Shown in pieces: positions 17,400 through 25,824 of a DNA stretch of 64,000 nt. The stretch comes from Marinoscillum sp. 108 (GTDB lineage Bacteria; Bacteroidota; Bacteroidia; Cytophagales; Cyclobacteriaceae): the NCBI RefSeq assembly GCF_902506655.1, contig NZ_LR734808.1, forward strand, positions 1,488,001 to 1,552,000, given 5' to 3'. Within the stretch, counting starts at the first letter, position 1. Every line of letters begins with the position of its first letter. Under the pieces are notes generated by a model. The model had not been told where the DNA came from, searched no databases, and worked only from the letters and a program-made list of their open reading frames with translations. The translations under genes were made by a program, and so were the position numbers.

Positions 17400-19001
17400 A
17401 TGAGAGCGAATCTATGGTTGTTTTCAATGGCACTTATCACCCTTGCCTGTAGTCCTATGGAGAAAGAGTTGAAAGAATCTCTACCCGATCGCTGGCCGAA
17501 TGCAGTGACTTACGAAATCTTTGTGCAGTCCTTTGCCGACAGTGATGGAGATGGGATTGGAGACATCAAAGGGATGACCTCCAAACTTGACTATCTACAG
17601 GAGCTCGGAGTAGAGGCAGTCTGGCTGATGCCCATTAACCCCTCTCCCTCCTATCATAAATATGACGTTTCTGATTACTATGGCATTCATAGCGACTATG
17701 GTACAATGGAGGATTTTCAGGAATTCCTGAAGGAAGCACACCAGCGACATATCAAGGTGATCATGGATCTGGTCATCAACCATTGCTCCAGGCTACATCC
17801 GTGGTTTCTCAATGCCCTGAAAGAAGATGGAGAATACAGAGACTATTTTGTATGGGCCGACAAAGCGGGAATTGAGGCTGAGGGAAATCTCCTGAAAGCC
17901 AAAACCGGAGATAGTGACAACATCCACCAATGGAATGAAGTAAGCGGGCAGGATGAGCTTTATTTTTCCTTTTTCTGGAGTGGCATGCCCGATCTTAACT
18001 ATGATAACCCCAAACTGCGAGAAGAAATCTATGAGATTGGAAATTTCTGGCTGACCAAAATAGGCGTGGATGGGTTTCGCCTGGATGCTGCCAAACACAT
18101 CTATCCGGACCATCGGGCAGCCGATAATCACGCCTTCTGGAAAGAATTCAAAACCAAAATGGAGACTTACAAACCAGAGGTCTATCTGGTAGGAGAAGTT
18201 TGGGCAGACCTGCCTACTCAGGCACCCTTTGCTCAGGGATTTAGTGCCCTTTTCAACTTTGACCTGGCTTTTTCCATTATGGAAACAGTGAAAAATGGCC
18301 AGATCGTCAGTGCCACCATCCATGAACACGCCTGGAAAGTCCTGGATGAGGGTTCTCCGGTCACACTTTTCAATGAAAGTGAGAAAGCATTTAAGCAATA
18401 CAACCCCGGTTTTATCAACACCACCTTTCTCACCAATCATGATCAGAATCGGGTGATGTCATTCTTTGAGAATCACGAGAAGAAAGCAAAACTCGCTACC
18501 TCCATTCTGCTGACTTTGCCGGGAGCGCCCTACATCTACTATGGTGAGGAGATTGGCATGCGCGGATTGAAGCCCGATGAACTGATCAGAGAGCCCTTCC
18601 TTTGGGAAACCAAAAACGACTCTATGCGAACACAATGGATGGAACCCACCTATAACACCACGAATGTAGTGGCTCCGCTAAGTGTGCAGCGGAAAGACTC
18701 TGGATCTATCTTCAATCACTATAAATCACTGATTCATTTCAGGAGAAAGTCAGCCGTAATGACCTACGGAGGGGTAGAGCAGATAGACCTGGCCAATGAT
18801 GAATTGCTGGCATTTACCCGATCCCATGCTGGTGACACTGTGCTGGTAGTTCACAACCTCAGCAGCCGAGTGAAGCGTATTCGCCAGCTTGAACCCTACT
18901 CCCTTATCCTTTTTACCTCTTCCAAAAAGGTAAGACAAACCGCGGATGTTTTAGCTTTGCCACCGTACCAAACAATCATTTTATCAAAACCCCAAAAATA
19001 A
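17400..19001 (+). CDS. GH13 alpha-amylase/alpha-glucosidase-type lipoprotein
   Basis: I take the ATG at 17400, one base after the previous stop; the frame runs back to 17367 but the lipoprotein signal (MRANLWLFSMALITLAC) begins here. The mature enzyme has MPINPSPSYHKYDVSDYYG, VIMDLVINHC, DGFRLDAAKHIYPD (nucleophile Asp), LVGEVWAD (acid/base Glu) and FLTNHDQNRVM (Asp). About 533 residues, with a beta-domain at the C-terminus. It is clearly paralogous to the secreted amylase at 20046. Export to the periplasm or surface as a lipoprotein is likely. It would hydrolyse maltodextrins made by the surface amylases; that is inference from context. Confidence 0.9.
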   Translation: MRANLWLFSMALITLACSPMEKELKESLPDRWPNAVTYEIFVQSFADSDGDGIGDIKGMTSKLDYLQELGVEAVWLMPINPSPSYHKYDVSDYYGIHSDYGTMEDFQEFLKEAHQRHIKVIMDLVINHCSRLHPWFLNALKEDGEYRDYFVWADKAGIEAEGNLLKAKTGDSDNIHQWNEVSGQDELYFSFFWSGMPDLNYDNPKLREEIYEIGNFWLTKIGVDGFRLDAAKHIYPDHRAADNHAFWKEFKTKMETYKPEVYLVGEVWADLPTQAPFAQGFSALFNFDLAFSIMETVKNGQIVSATIHEHAWKVLDEGSPVTLFNESEKAFKQYNPGFINTTFLTNHDQNRVMSFFENHEKKAKLATSILLTLPGAPYIYYGEEIGMRGLKPDELIREPFLWETKNDSMRTQWMEPTYNTTNVVAPLSVQRKDSGSIFNHYKSLIHFRRKSAVMTYGGVEQIDLANDELLAFTRSHAGDTVLVVHNLSSRVKRIRQLEPYSLILFTSSKKVRQTADVLALPPYQTIILSKPQK

Positions 19002-19009
19002 ATTTTCAA

Positions 19010-19897
19010 ATGAACAACATCTCAGTAATAGGCTCTGGTACCATGGGCAACGGAATCGCACACGTGTTTGCGCAGCACGGCTATCAGGTGGCCCTGATTG
19101 ACATTTCGGAAGAAGCCCTAAAAAAAGCATTGGCTACCATCAGCAAAAATCTGGATCGACAGGTCGCCAAAGAGAAGATTACGGAAGCCGATAAAACGGC
19201 CACCCTTGCCAATATCACCACTTTTAGGGAGGTAGCACAAGGCGTAAAAAATGCAGATCTGGTGATAGAAGCCGCCACGGAAAATTTTGAGATCAAAAAG
19301 CAAATTTTCCAGACGATGGACGCACACTCACCGGCCAAGGCCATTCTGGCTACCAACACCTCCTCCATCTCCATCACTAAAATAGCGGCAGAAACCAAAA
19401 GACCAGCACAGGTGATCGGTATGCACTTCATGAATCCTGTACCGGTAATGAAACTGGTAGAAGTGATCCGTGGCTACGCTACCAGTGATGAAACCACCCA
19501 GGCCGTGATGGAAGCTTCAGCCAAACTCCAGAAATCACCCGTAGAAGTCAACGACTATCCTGGTTTTGTGGCCAATAGAATACTCATGCCGATGATCAAT
19601 GAAGCTATTTACACCCTTTTTGAAGGAGTAGCTGGTGTAGAGGAAATAGACACGGTGATGAAATTGGGCATGGCTCACCCAATGGGCCCACTTCAGCTGG
19701 CCGATTTCATCGGGCTTGATGTGTGTCTCTCTATCATGAAGGTGCTGCACGAAGGCTTTGGCAATCCAAAATATGCACCCTGCCCGCTGCTGGTCAATAT
19801 GGTCACTGCCGGCTACAAGGGCGTAAAAACCGGCGAGGGTTTTTACCAATACACTCCGGGTTCCAAAGACCTGGTAGTGAGCGGAATGTTCAAATAA
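19010..19897 (+). CDS. 3-hydroxybutyryl-CoA dehydrogenase
   Basis: The 295-residue NAD(P)-dependent enzyme interconverts 3-hydroxyacyl-CoA and acetoacyl-CoA. It shows the Rossmann motif VIGSGTMGNGIAHVFA, the motif ATNTSSISITKIA, the catalytic-His region GMHFMNPVPVMKLVEVI, and NRILMPMINEA followed by GMAHPMGPLQLADFIGLD. The length is that of the stand-alone short-chain form. It follows the GH13 gene by 8 bases, so it is probably on the same transcript, although it has no obvious role in glucan use; it ends at a strong terminator at 19908. It is cytoplasmic, unlike its two exported neighbours. Confidence 0.93.
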   Translation: MNNISVIGSGTMGNGIAHVFAQHGYQVALIDISEEALKKALATISKNLDRQVAKEKITEADKTATLANITTFREVAQGVKNADLVIEAATENFEIKKQIFQTMDAHSPAKAILATNTSSISITKIAAETKRPAQVIGMHFMNPVPVMKLVEVIRGYATSDETTQAVMEASAKLQKSPVEVNDYPGFVANRILMPMINEAIYTLFEGVAGVEEIDTVMKLGMAHPMGPLQLADFIGLDVCLSIMKVLHEGFGNPKYAPCPLLVNMVTAGYKGVKTGEGFYQYTPGSKDLVVSGMFK

Positions 19898-19907
19898 AAC
19901 TCAGCAA

Positions 19908-19943
19908 TACAGGCTGCTCAATTAAATCACAGAGCAGCCTGTA
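19908..19943 (+). terminator. Rho-independent terminator after 3-hydroxybutyryl-CoA dehydrogenase
   Basis: TACAGGCTGCTC at 19908-19919 pairs perfectly over 12 bp with GAGCAGCCTGTA at 19932-19943, loop 12 bases, followed by CTTTTG. It closes the GH13-GH13-dehydrogenase transcript. Confidence 0.85.
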
Positions 19944-20045
19944 CTTTTGCCATACGTTAGGTATTAGGGATAAAGGCTGGTATCAAAACGCTACCCTCCT
20001 TTTTACCGATTTCATTACCTTGCCCCTTCCCTTGAACCTCATTGT

Positions 20046-21872
20046 ATGAAAAACTACCTCCTTGTCTCCATTCTTTTCCTCGGTCACCTCACCCAGGCAC
20101 AATCCGAACTTGACTGGTGGAATGATGCGGTCTTCTATGAAGTATTTCTAAGGAGCTTTTATGACAGTGATGGGGATGGTGTGGGAGACTTCAAAGGACT
20201 CACCGAAAAGCTGGATTACCTCAACGACGGTGACCCCAACACGGACACTGACTTGGGAATCACAGGCATCTGGTTGATGCCCATCAACCCATCTCCCAGC
20301 TATCATGGCTATGACGTCACCGACTATAGTGGCATCAACCCTGACTATGGCACCATGGAAGACTTCAAGGCCTTTCTGGCTGCTGCACATGCCCGCGGCA
20401 TTAAGGTAATCATAGACTATGTAATGAACCACTCTTCTGCGCAGCATCAGTGGTTTGTGGACTCAAAAAGCTCCGCATCTGCTGAAAAACGGGACTGGTA
20501 CAGGTGGAGCGACACGAAGCCCGGATACAGCGGGCCCTGGGGACAAAACGTTTGGCACAGCTCCGGCACCGGATACTACTACGGTATATTCTGGGATCAA
20601 ATGCCCGATCTCAACTATGAAAATGCAGACCTGAAAGCCGCCATGTTTGACCATGCCGCCTACTGGATCGATGAAATAGGGATCGATGGATTTCGGCTGG
20701 ATGCCGTCAAATACATCTATGAAAATGGTAGTCAGCTGGAAGACCTGGAAGCCACCCATACGTTTTTCAAAGACCTGAGCAGCCATATCAAATCCTTCAA
20801 TCCTGATGCCATCACCGTAGGGGAAGCCTGGACCAGCACGAGCAAAGTGGTTCCTTACGTGACCGATGAGCGCATTGACTTCTGTTTTGAGTTTGACCTG
20901 GCCACGAGCATCATCAATGCGGCCAGATCGGGAAGTATTAGCAATCTGACTGACCAGGTCACCAATGTGATCAACGCTTACCCGTGGTATCAGTTTTCTA
21001 CTTTTCTCACCAACCATGATCAAAACCGCATCATGAATGAGTTAAGTTCTGACATTGGCAAATCCAAAATTGCAGCGTCTATATACCTGACACTGCCCGG
21101 TGTACCTTTCCTCTATTATGGCGAGGAAGTGGGCATGCTGGGAGCCAAGCCAGATGAAAACATACGTCGCCCTATGCAATGGACGGGAGGGAGAAACGCC
21201 GGGTTTACCACCGCCGGATCAGCCTGGAATGCCCCCTCTTCCAATTATGCCGACAACAACGTAGATAAAATGGAAGATGACCCCTCTTCCCTACTCAACC
21301 ATTACAAAAAACTCATTCATACCCGCAACGAGTATGCAGCACTGCGTACCGGAGATTTCATTACCCTTGATGCTTCTCTGGGTGGCGTGCTCACCTACCT
21401 GCGCCAATTAGATGATGAAAGGGTAGTCATTGCCATCAACACTACTTCCAGTAACAAGCGCTTCGATATTGACTTTTCGTCCTATGCAAGCGCCTCTGAC
21501 CTACCGCCTTTTGACCATATAGGTGGTGAATCCCTCCTCTCGGTATCCTCTGAGGGCGATCTTAAAGGCCTCTTTTTATCTCCCTATCAGACCATGATAC
21601 TTACGTTTGATCGGGAGGCCACCGTGCTCAACGCCTCCTCCTACGGGCAGTTTGAGGTTGTCCCCAATCCGGCTCATGATCTCATCAGGATCAACACTGG
21701 GACTAAAAACCTTGTACAACACTATCAATTGTTGGCTCTGAATGGTGCGGTCGTACAATCAGGAGTTTTTAAAAATGAAATCCCGGTAGAGAAGGTGGAT
21801 AACGGGCTTTATCTGCTGAAAATCACAATGGGCAACATCACCCATCAGCAAAAAATCATCATCAAGCACTAG
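20046..21872 (+). CDS. Secreted GH13 alpha-amylase with T9SS sorting domain
   Basis: The 608-residue enzyme has a standard signal peptide (ending TQAQ), a GH13 barrel with MPINPSPSYHGYDVTDYSG, VIIDYVMNHSS, DGFRLDAVKYIYENG (nucleophile Asp), TVGEAWTSTSK (Glu) and FLTNHDQNRIM (Asp), a beta-domain to about residue 520, and then a C-terminal T9SS type A domain starting FEVVPNPAHDLIRIN and ending LYLLKITMGNITHQQKIII. It should be exported through the outer membrane and attached to the surface or released, to open starch-like glucan. It has its own transcript after the terminator at 19908. The T9SS tail is the main difference from the lipoprotein paralogue at 17400. Confidence 0.93.
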   Translation: MKNYLLVSILFLGHLTQAQSELDWWNDAVFYEVFLRSFYDSDGDGVGDFKGLTEKLDYLNDGDPNTDTDLGITGIWLMPINPSPSYHGYDVTDYSGINPDYGTMEDFKAFLAAAHARGIKVIIDYVMNHSSAQHQWFVDSKSSASAEKRDWYRWSDTKPGYSGPWGQNVWHSSGTGYYYGIFWDQMPDLNYENADLKAAMFDHAAYWIDEIGIDGFRLDAVKYIYENGSQLEDLEATHTFFKDLSSHIKSFNPDAITVGEAWTSTSKVVPYVTDERIDFCFEFDLATSIINAARSGSISNLTDQVTNVINAYPWYQFSTFLTNHDQNRIMNELSSDIGKSKIAASIYLTLPGVPFLYYGEEVGMLGAKPDENIRRPMQWTGGRNAGFTTAGSAWNAPSSNYADNNVDKMEDDPSSLLNHYKKLIHTRNEYAALRTGDFITLDASLGGVLTYLRQLDDERVVIAINTTSSNKRFDIDFSSYASASDLPPFDHIGGESLLSVSSEGDLKGLFLSPYQTMILTFDREATVLNASSYGQFEVVPNPAHDLIRINTGTKNLVQHYQLLALNGAVVQSGVFKNEIPVEKVDNGLYLLKITMGNITHQQKIIIKH

Positions 21873-21899
21873 GTATGTGCCACTCAGGCATTAAACTCC

Positions 21900-23852
21900 T
21901 TAAGCTTTTGGGAGGTAGATCTCTATGGTTGTGCCCTGGTTGGGTTCACTTTTGATGTTCAGCCTCCCCTTGCACTCCTTTAGAAAATCCTTGACAAGGT
22001 TTAAACCCAGACCGGATCCATGCTCATCTTCGGTACCTTTTTGAGTATTGAGTTCGTTTCGAGACAAGATCAACTCCAGCTGGGATGATGTCATACCAAT
22101 ACCCGTATCTGACACATACAAGACGACCATCGATGGATCATCCAGGGCGGCACTGAGGGTGATGGTTCCGCCCTTTTCGGTGAATTTGATGGCATTGGAA
22201 ATCAGATTTCTAATAATGGTGGACACGGCCTTTACATCGGCAAATGCCCTGATACCCTCGGGCACCTCATTTCTGATGGCTATCTCCTTGCTCTTTGCAT
22301 GAAGATGATAGAGATCAGCATTTTTCTGCGACACTTCCCGAAGGTTCACCTCTTTCGGCTTAAAATCATAACCGTGCTGCTGAGCGATGGACCATAATAG
22401 CACATCTTTTAATAAAATCAACACCGAACTGGCCGAATTGTGCATATCACGCATCATATTGTCCCGTTCCTGCTTGGTCAGATCAAAACCAGAGTCAGGT
22501 GAAAGCAAATCGGCAAGTGACTTAATAATGCCCATTGGACTGATCAGATCATGGGCGATGAATCCAAACATTTTATCCTTTGTTTTATTGGCTCTGGATA
22601 GTAACAGTTTGTTCCGGTAAAGTTTAACCGACAGGTAAATGGCGATCAGTAACAACAAGACCAATAGTCCACCCATGATATACTGTTTTCTGATGGTGGA
22701 CTGCTTAATGGCGAGTTGTTCTTCCTTGGCTTCATTTTCCTTTGCCAGAAAAAAGTTTTCCTGCTCTTTCTTCTCCAAATCATACTTAGCCCTGATCTCC
22801 TCCAACTGATTGTTCTTCGTAATGTTGAACAGAGAGTCTTTGGCTGCCGCATGCCGCTTGTGATAGATAAAAGCTTCCTCAAATTTGTTCTGTGCAGCGT
22901 AGTTTTCGGCCATCAAACCATACACCATCTGCTTTTCACGGGTTTCTCCAGAGAGCTCCATCAGCTCCAGGCTCTTCTGATAAAATGCGATTCCAAGATC
23001 ATATTGCTTTAGTTGCGTATAAGTATCCCCCATGGTGTAATAAACAAAAATGAGACCTGAGAGAAAGTCATACCGCTTCATCACCTTTTCACCCTTTTTC
23101 AGATATTTCAAGGCCTCTCTGTACTCTCCTAGTTTATTCAGCGACTCTGCGATGTTGCTGTAATTGATGCCAGACTCAAGGCCCCTATCCATACCCAAAT
23201 TGATCTGCAGTGCCTGTTCATAGAGGTCGATGGCTCGATAATAATCCTCCCTAAAAAACTCCAACACCCCCAGGTACTCATATGCCTGTGCAATATTCAG
23301 GGAGTCCTGCATACCCAGCGCCATACCCAGTGCCTCCTGATAAAGTTTGCCAGCATCATCCAGATTGCCAACACTCATGTAGATGCCCGCCAGTATATTG
23401 GAGGAGGTGATCATAGCTGCTGTATCCTGCTGTTTTCTGGAAAGCTCAATGCTTTCGATGATGAGGGTCGTGGCCCTCACGTTTTCACCTGTTCGCCACA
23501 AAATATGTGCAAGGCCTTTCAAAGCCAATGCCTTTTCATAGTCCAGGCCCATCTTTTCGGCCATCAAGAGGGCGCTATCAAATTGAACAAAAGCAAGATC
23601 AAACTGCCCCAGCTGATACCTGATGTCTCCCAGTGCCAATCGGATCGTAAGGGAGTCTGATGAATCAATACCTGTGGTCAACGCCAACTCATAAAGCTCT
23701 AAGGCACACTGGAAATCGGGTACTTTGGCACATGAATCTGCCCGGGTGATCAGCGTACCGGGCTGATCAGTGGTAGCCCCAGCAAAAACCCGTATAGGAC
23801 ACGATATACTAAAGAACAAGCACAGGAGCACTATGATGTAGGTCGCTTTCAA
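21900..23852 (-). CDS. TPR sensor histidine kinase
   Basis: The 650-residue membrane kinase has a signal peptide, at least six TPR repeats (about residues 40-345), a coiled coil, one transmembrane helix near residues 390-410 (IMGGLLVLLLLIAIYLSV), a HisKA domain with FGFIAHDLISPMG (phospho-His near residue 434), and a HATPase domain with NAIKFTEKGG, VSDTGIGM and GSGLGLNLVKDF. The TPR part would face the periplasm and sense a protein or peptide partner. No response regulator is adjacent. It is convergent with the secreted amylase and divergent from the APC permease. This layout is common in Bacteroidota; the signal is unknown. Confidence 0.9.
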   Translation of the reverse strand: MKATYIIVLLCLFFSISCPIRVFAGATTDQPGTLITRADSCAKVPDFQCALELYELALTTGIDSSDSLTIRLALGDIRYQLGQFDLAFVQFDSALLMAEKMGLDYEKALALKGLAHILWRTGENVRATTLIIESIELSRKQQDTAAMITSSNILAGIYMSVGNLDDAGKLYQEALGMALGMQDSLNIAQAYEYLGVLEFFREDYYRAIDLYEQALQINLGMDRGLESGINYSNIAESLNKLGEYREALKYLKKGEKVMKRYDFLSGLIFVYYTMGDTYTQLKQYDLGIAFYQKSLELMELSGETREKQMVYGLMAENYAAQNKFEEAFIYHKRHAAAKDSLFNITKNNQLEEIRAKYDLEKKEQENFFLAKENEAKEEQLAIKQSTIRKQYIMGGLLVLLLLIAIYLSVKLYRNKLLLSRANKTKDKMFGFIAHDLISPMGIIKSLADLLSPDSGFDLTKQERDNMMRDMHNSASSVLILLKDVLLWSIAQQHGYDFKPKEVNLREVSQKNADLYHLHAKSKEIAIRNEVPEGIRAFADVKAVSTIIRNLISNAIKFTEKGGTITLSAALDDPSMVVLYVSDTGIGMTSSQLELILSRNELNTQKGTEDEHGSGLGLNLVKDFLKECKGRLNIKSEPNQGTTIEIYLPKA

Positions 23853-23994
23853 TCTGTAGTGGTTAGACTAGCAAATTAGCCCCAATCTCAGTCAATGACA
23901 AAACTGAAAAAGGACCTGAGGTCTAGTATCACATCTGCATTTGGGTTCTATTGTCTAATTTAGAATGTGCGAATCAAGCTACCGACCATACCAG

Positions 23995-25281
23995 ATGCTT
24001 AAAAGAGAAATCAGAAGATGGGATCTTGTACTTCTGCTCATCAATAGCATCATAGGTGCCGGCATATTTGGATTACCTTCCAAGATTTATGCACTCTCTG
24101 GTATTTACAGCATCGCTGCTTTGCTGGTCTGTGCTGTGATCGTTCTGATCATCGTCTTCAATTTTGCGGAAGTGGCCAGTCGGTTTGACAAAACCGGCGG
24201 ACCATATCTCTATACCCTTGCTGCCTTTGGCAAAATTCCTGCCTTTGTCATTGGTTGGATTCTCCTGATCACACGCATTTCCACCTATGCGGCACTCATC
24301 AATCTCCTGGCGACCTATCTGGTGTATTGTTATCCCCCGTTTCAAGGTCAAATATGGCGTGCGGCCATCATCTCTGGGGTCACACTCCTCCTCACGCTTA
24401 TCAATTTCATTGGGGTGAAGAGCTCCACCAGGGTGAGTAATGGATTGGCCATTGCTAAGGTGCTTCCGCTGTTCATTTTTGTGATCGTAGGTTTCTTCTT
24501 CATCGACACCAGCCTCATTCAGACATCTCAGTCCTACCCATCCTCTGGTGAATTTGCCACGTCCGTACTGGTACTCATTTTTGCTTTCACCGGCTTTGAA
24601 TCGGTACTGGTCAATACCGGGGAAATCCAAAACCCTGCTAAGAACATTCCCTTTGCGCTGATTCTCTCCATCCTGTGCGTAGCGGTCTTCTATGATCTCA
24701 TTCAGGTGGTGAGTATGGGCACACTGCCCGGGCTGGCTACTTCCAATACCCCCATCGCTGACGCAGCTCAGTTGTTTATGGGGTCTGGCGGTGGCTGGTT
24801 AATCACCGTTGGGGCAGTGATTTCTATCAGTGGCACGCTCAACAGTGTGATGCTGGTGGGCTCCAGGGTACCCTATGCACTCAGTGAAGAGAATCAGTTT
24901 CCGGGTATCTTCGGACGTCTGCACCGGAAATATCAAACACCAACGCTCTCTTTGTTGTGGTTTTCTGGTGTTGCCCTCCTGGGTTCCTTGTCGGGTTCTT
25001 TTCTGTACGCCCTTTCCATCAGTGTGATCAGTAAAATCCTCATTTTTCTTACGGTATGTGGAGCACTGATCAAGCTTCGTCGCAACAAACGCCAGCCTAC
25101 CAGCTATTTCAAACTTCCATGGGGTCATCTTTTTGCAGTAGGCGGTATATTCGCCTCCTTATGGTTGCTCTTTAGCTCAAAAACAGCGGAGTTGGTCGAT
25201 GTACTTATCACCACCGCCGTTGGGCTGATGCTATTTGCTTTGTACAAGCTATTTATCCGGAGATCGGAGGAAAAAGATTAA
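23995..25281 (+). CDS. APC superfamily amino-acid permease
   Basis: The polytopic protein (about 428 residues, 12 hydrophobic segments) has the first-helix motif NSIIGAGIFGLPSKIYALSG and the helix-6 pattern FAFTGFESVLVNTGEIQNPA, both typical of APC/LAT-type amino-acid permeases. I choose the ATG at 23995 (MLKREIRRWDLVLL), giving a short basic cytoplasmic N-terminus; an in-frame ATG at 23965 would add ten residues. A small membrane protein gene follows 5 bases later. The substrate cannot be told from the sequence. Confidence 0.85.
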   Translation: MLKREIRRWDLVLLLINSIIGAGIFGLPSKIYALSGIYSIAALLVCAVIVLIIVFNFAEVASRFDKTGGPYLYTLAAFGKIPAFVIGWILLITRISTYAALINLLATYLVYCYPPFQGQIWRAAIISGVTLLLTLINFIGVKSSTRVSNGLAIAKVLPLFIFVIVGFFFIDTSLIQTSQSYPSSGEFATSVLVLIFAFTGFESVLVNTGEIQNPAKNIPFALILSILCVAVFYDLIQVVSMGTLPGLATSNTPIADAAQLFMGSGGGWLITVGAVISISGTLNSVMLVGSRVPYALSEENQFPGIFGRLHRKYQTPTLSLLWFSGVALLGSLSGSFLYALSISVISKILIFLTVCGALIKLRRNKRQPTSYFKLPWGHLFAVGGIFASLWLLFSSKTAELVDVLITTAVGLMLFALYKLFIRRSEEKD

Positions 25282-25286
25282 TTACC

Positions 25287-25733
25287 ATGACTGACAATAG
25301 AAAAATAAAGATCAGGCCTTATGTCATTTACTTGTTTGTGGGCATGTTCGTGATGTTTGCCCTCAACAAAGTGTTGCTCAGGCCATATGTCCTCCAAAAC
25401 GATCTCCCCAATGCACTTCAGGTCATAGTGCTGTCCTTCCCCAATTTTGCTGAAGCGATCATGGGCACCATGGTACTCACAGGTATACTTTTCAGAGTCA
25501 AGCACATCACCCTACATAAAGTAACTTTCCTCAGACCTGGCCATGTATTTCTGACAGCAGCTGTCCTGGCGGCGATCTACGTCATCTCGGGCGAATTGAG
25601 GGTGCATGGGCTTGGCAATAACAACACTTATGATCCCAATGACCTGATCGCCTCTGTCATAGGACTAAATCTGGCCTATTTCACCGTACGGAAGTTTGGT
25701 TTTGCAACCATACAGGAATCTTCGGAAAACTAG
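25287..25733 (+). CDS. Small four-helix membrane protein of unknown function
   Basis: The 148-residue protein has about four hydrophobic segments (VIYLFVGMFVMFALN; AIMGTMVLTGILF; VFLTAAVLAAIYVIS; LIASVIGLNLAYF). I recognise no family. It starts 5 bases after the APC permease stop, so it is co-transcribed and may assist or regulate the permease; that is inference. A bidirectional terminator follows at 25745. Confidence 0.7.
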   Translation: MTDNRKIKIRPYVIYLFVGMFVMFALNKVLLRPYVLQNDLPNALQVIVLSFPNFAEAIMGTMVLTGILFRVKHITLHKVTFLRPGHVFLTAAVLAAIYVISGELRVHGLGNNNTYDPNDLIASVIGLNLAYFTVRKFGFATIQESSEN

Positions 25734-25744
25734 TCGCAACAAAA

Positions 25745-25769
25745 AAGGGGCGAACATGGTCCGCCCCTT
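25745..25769. terminator. Bidirectional terminator between convergent genes
   Basis: AAGGGGCG at 25745-25752 pairs with CGCCCCTT at 25762-25769, loop 9 bases. A run of six As precedes it on the plus strand, so it reads as stem plus T-run on the minus strand, where it ends the 25825 gene; on the plus strand it ends the permease pair with a weaker tail (TTCATT). Confidence 0.8.
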
Positions 25770-25824
25770 CATTAACTGCCAATATGCACCGGCCAACCGA
25801 TGACCGATGAATGATGGCGTGAGT

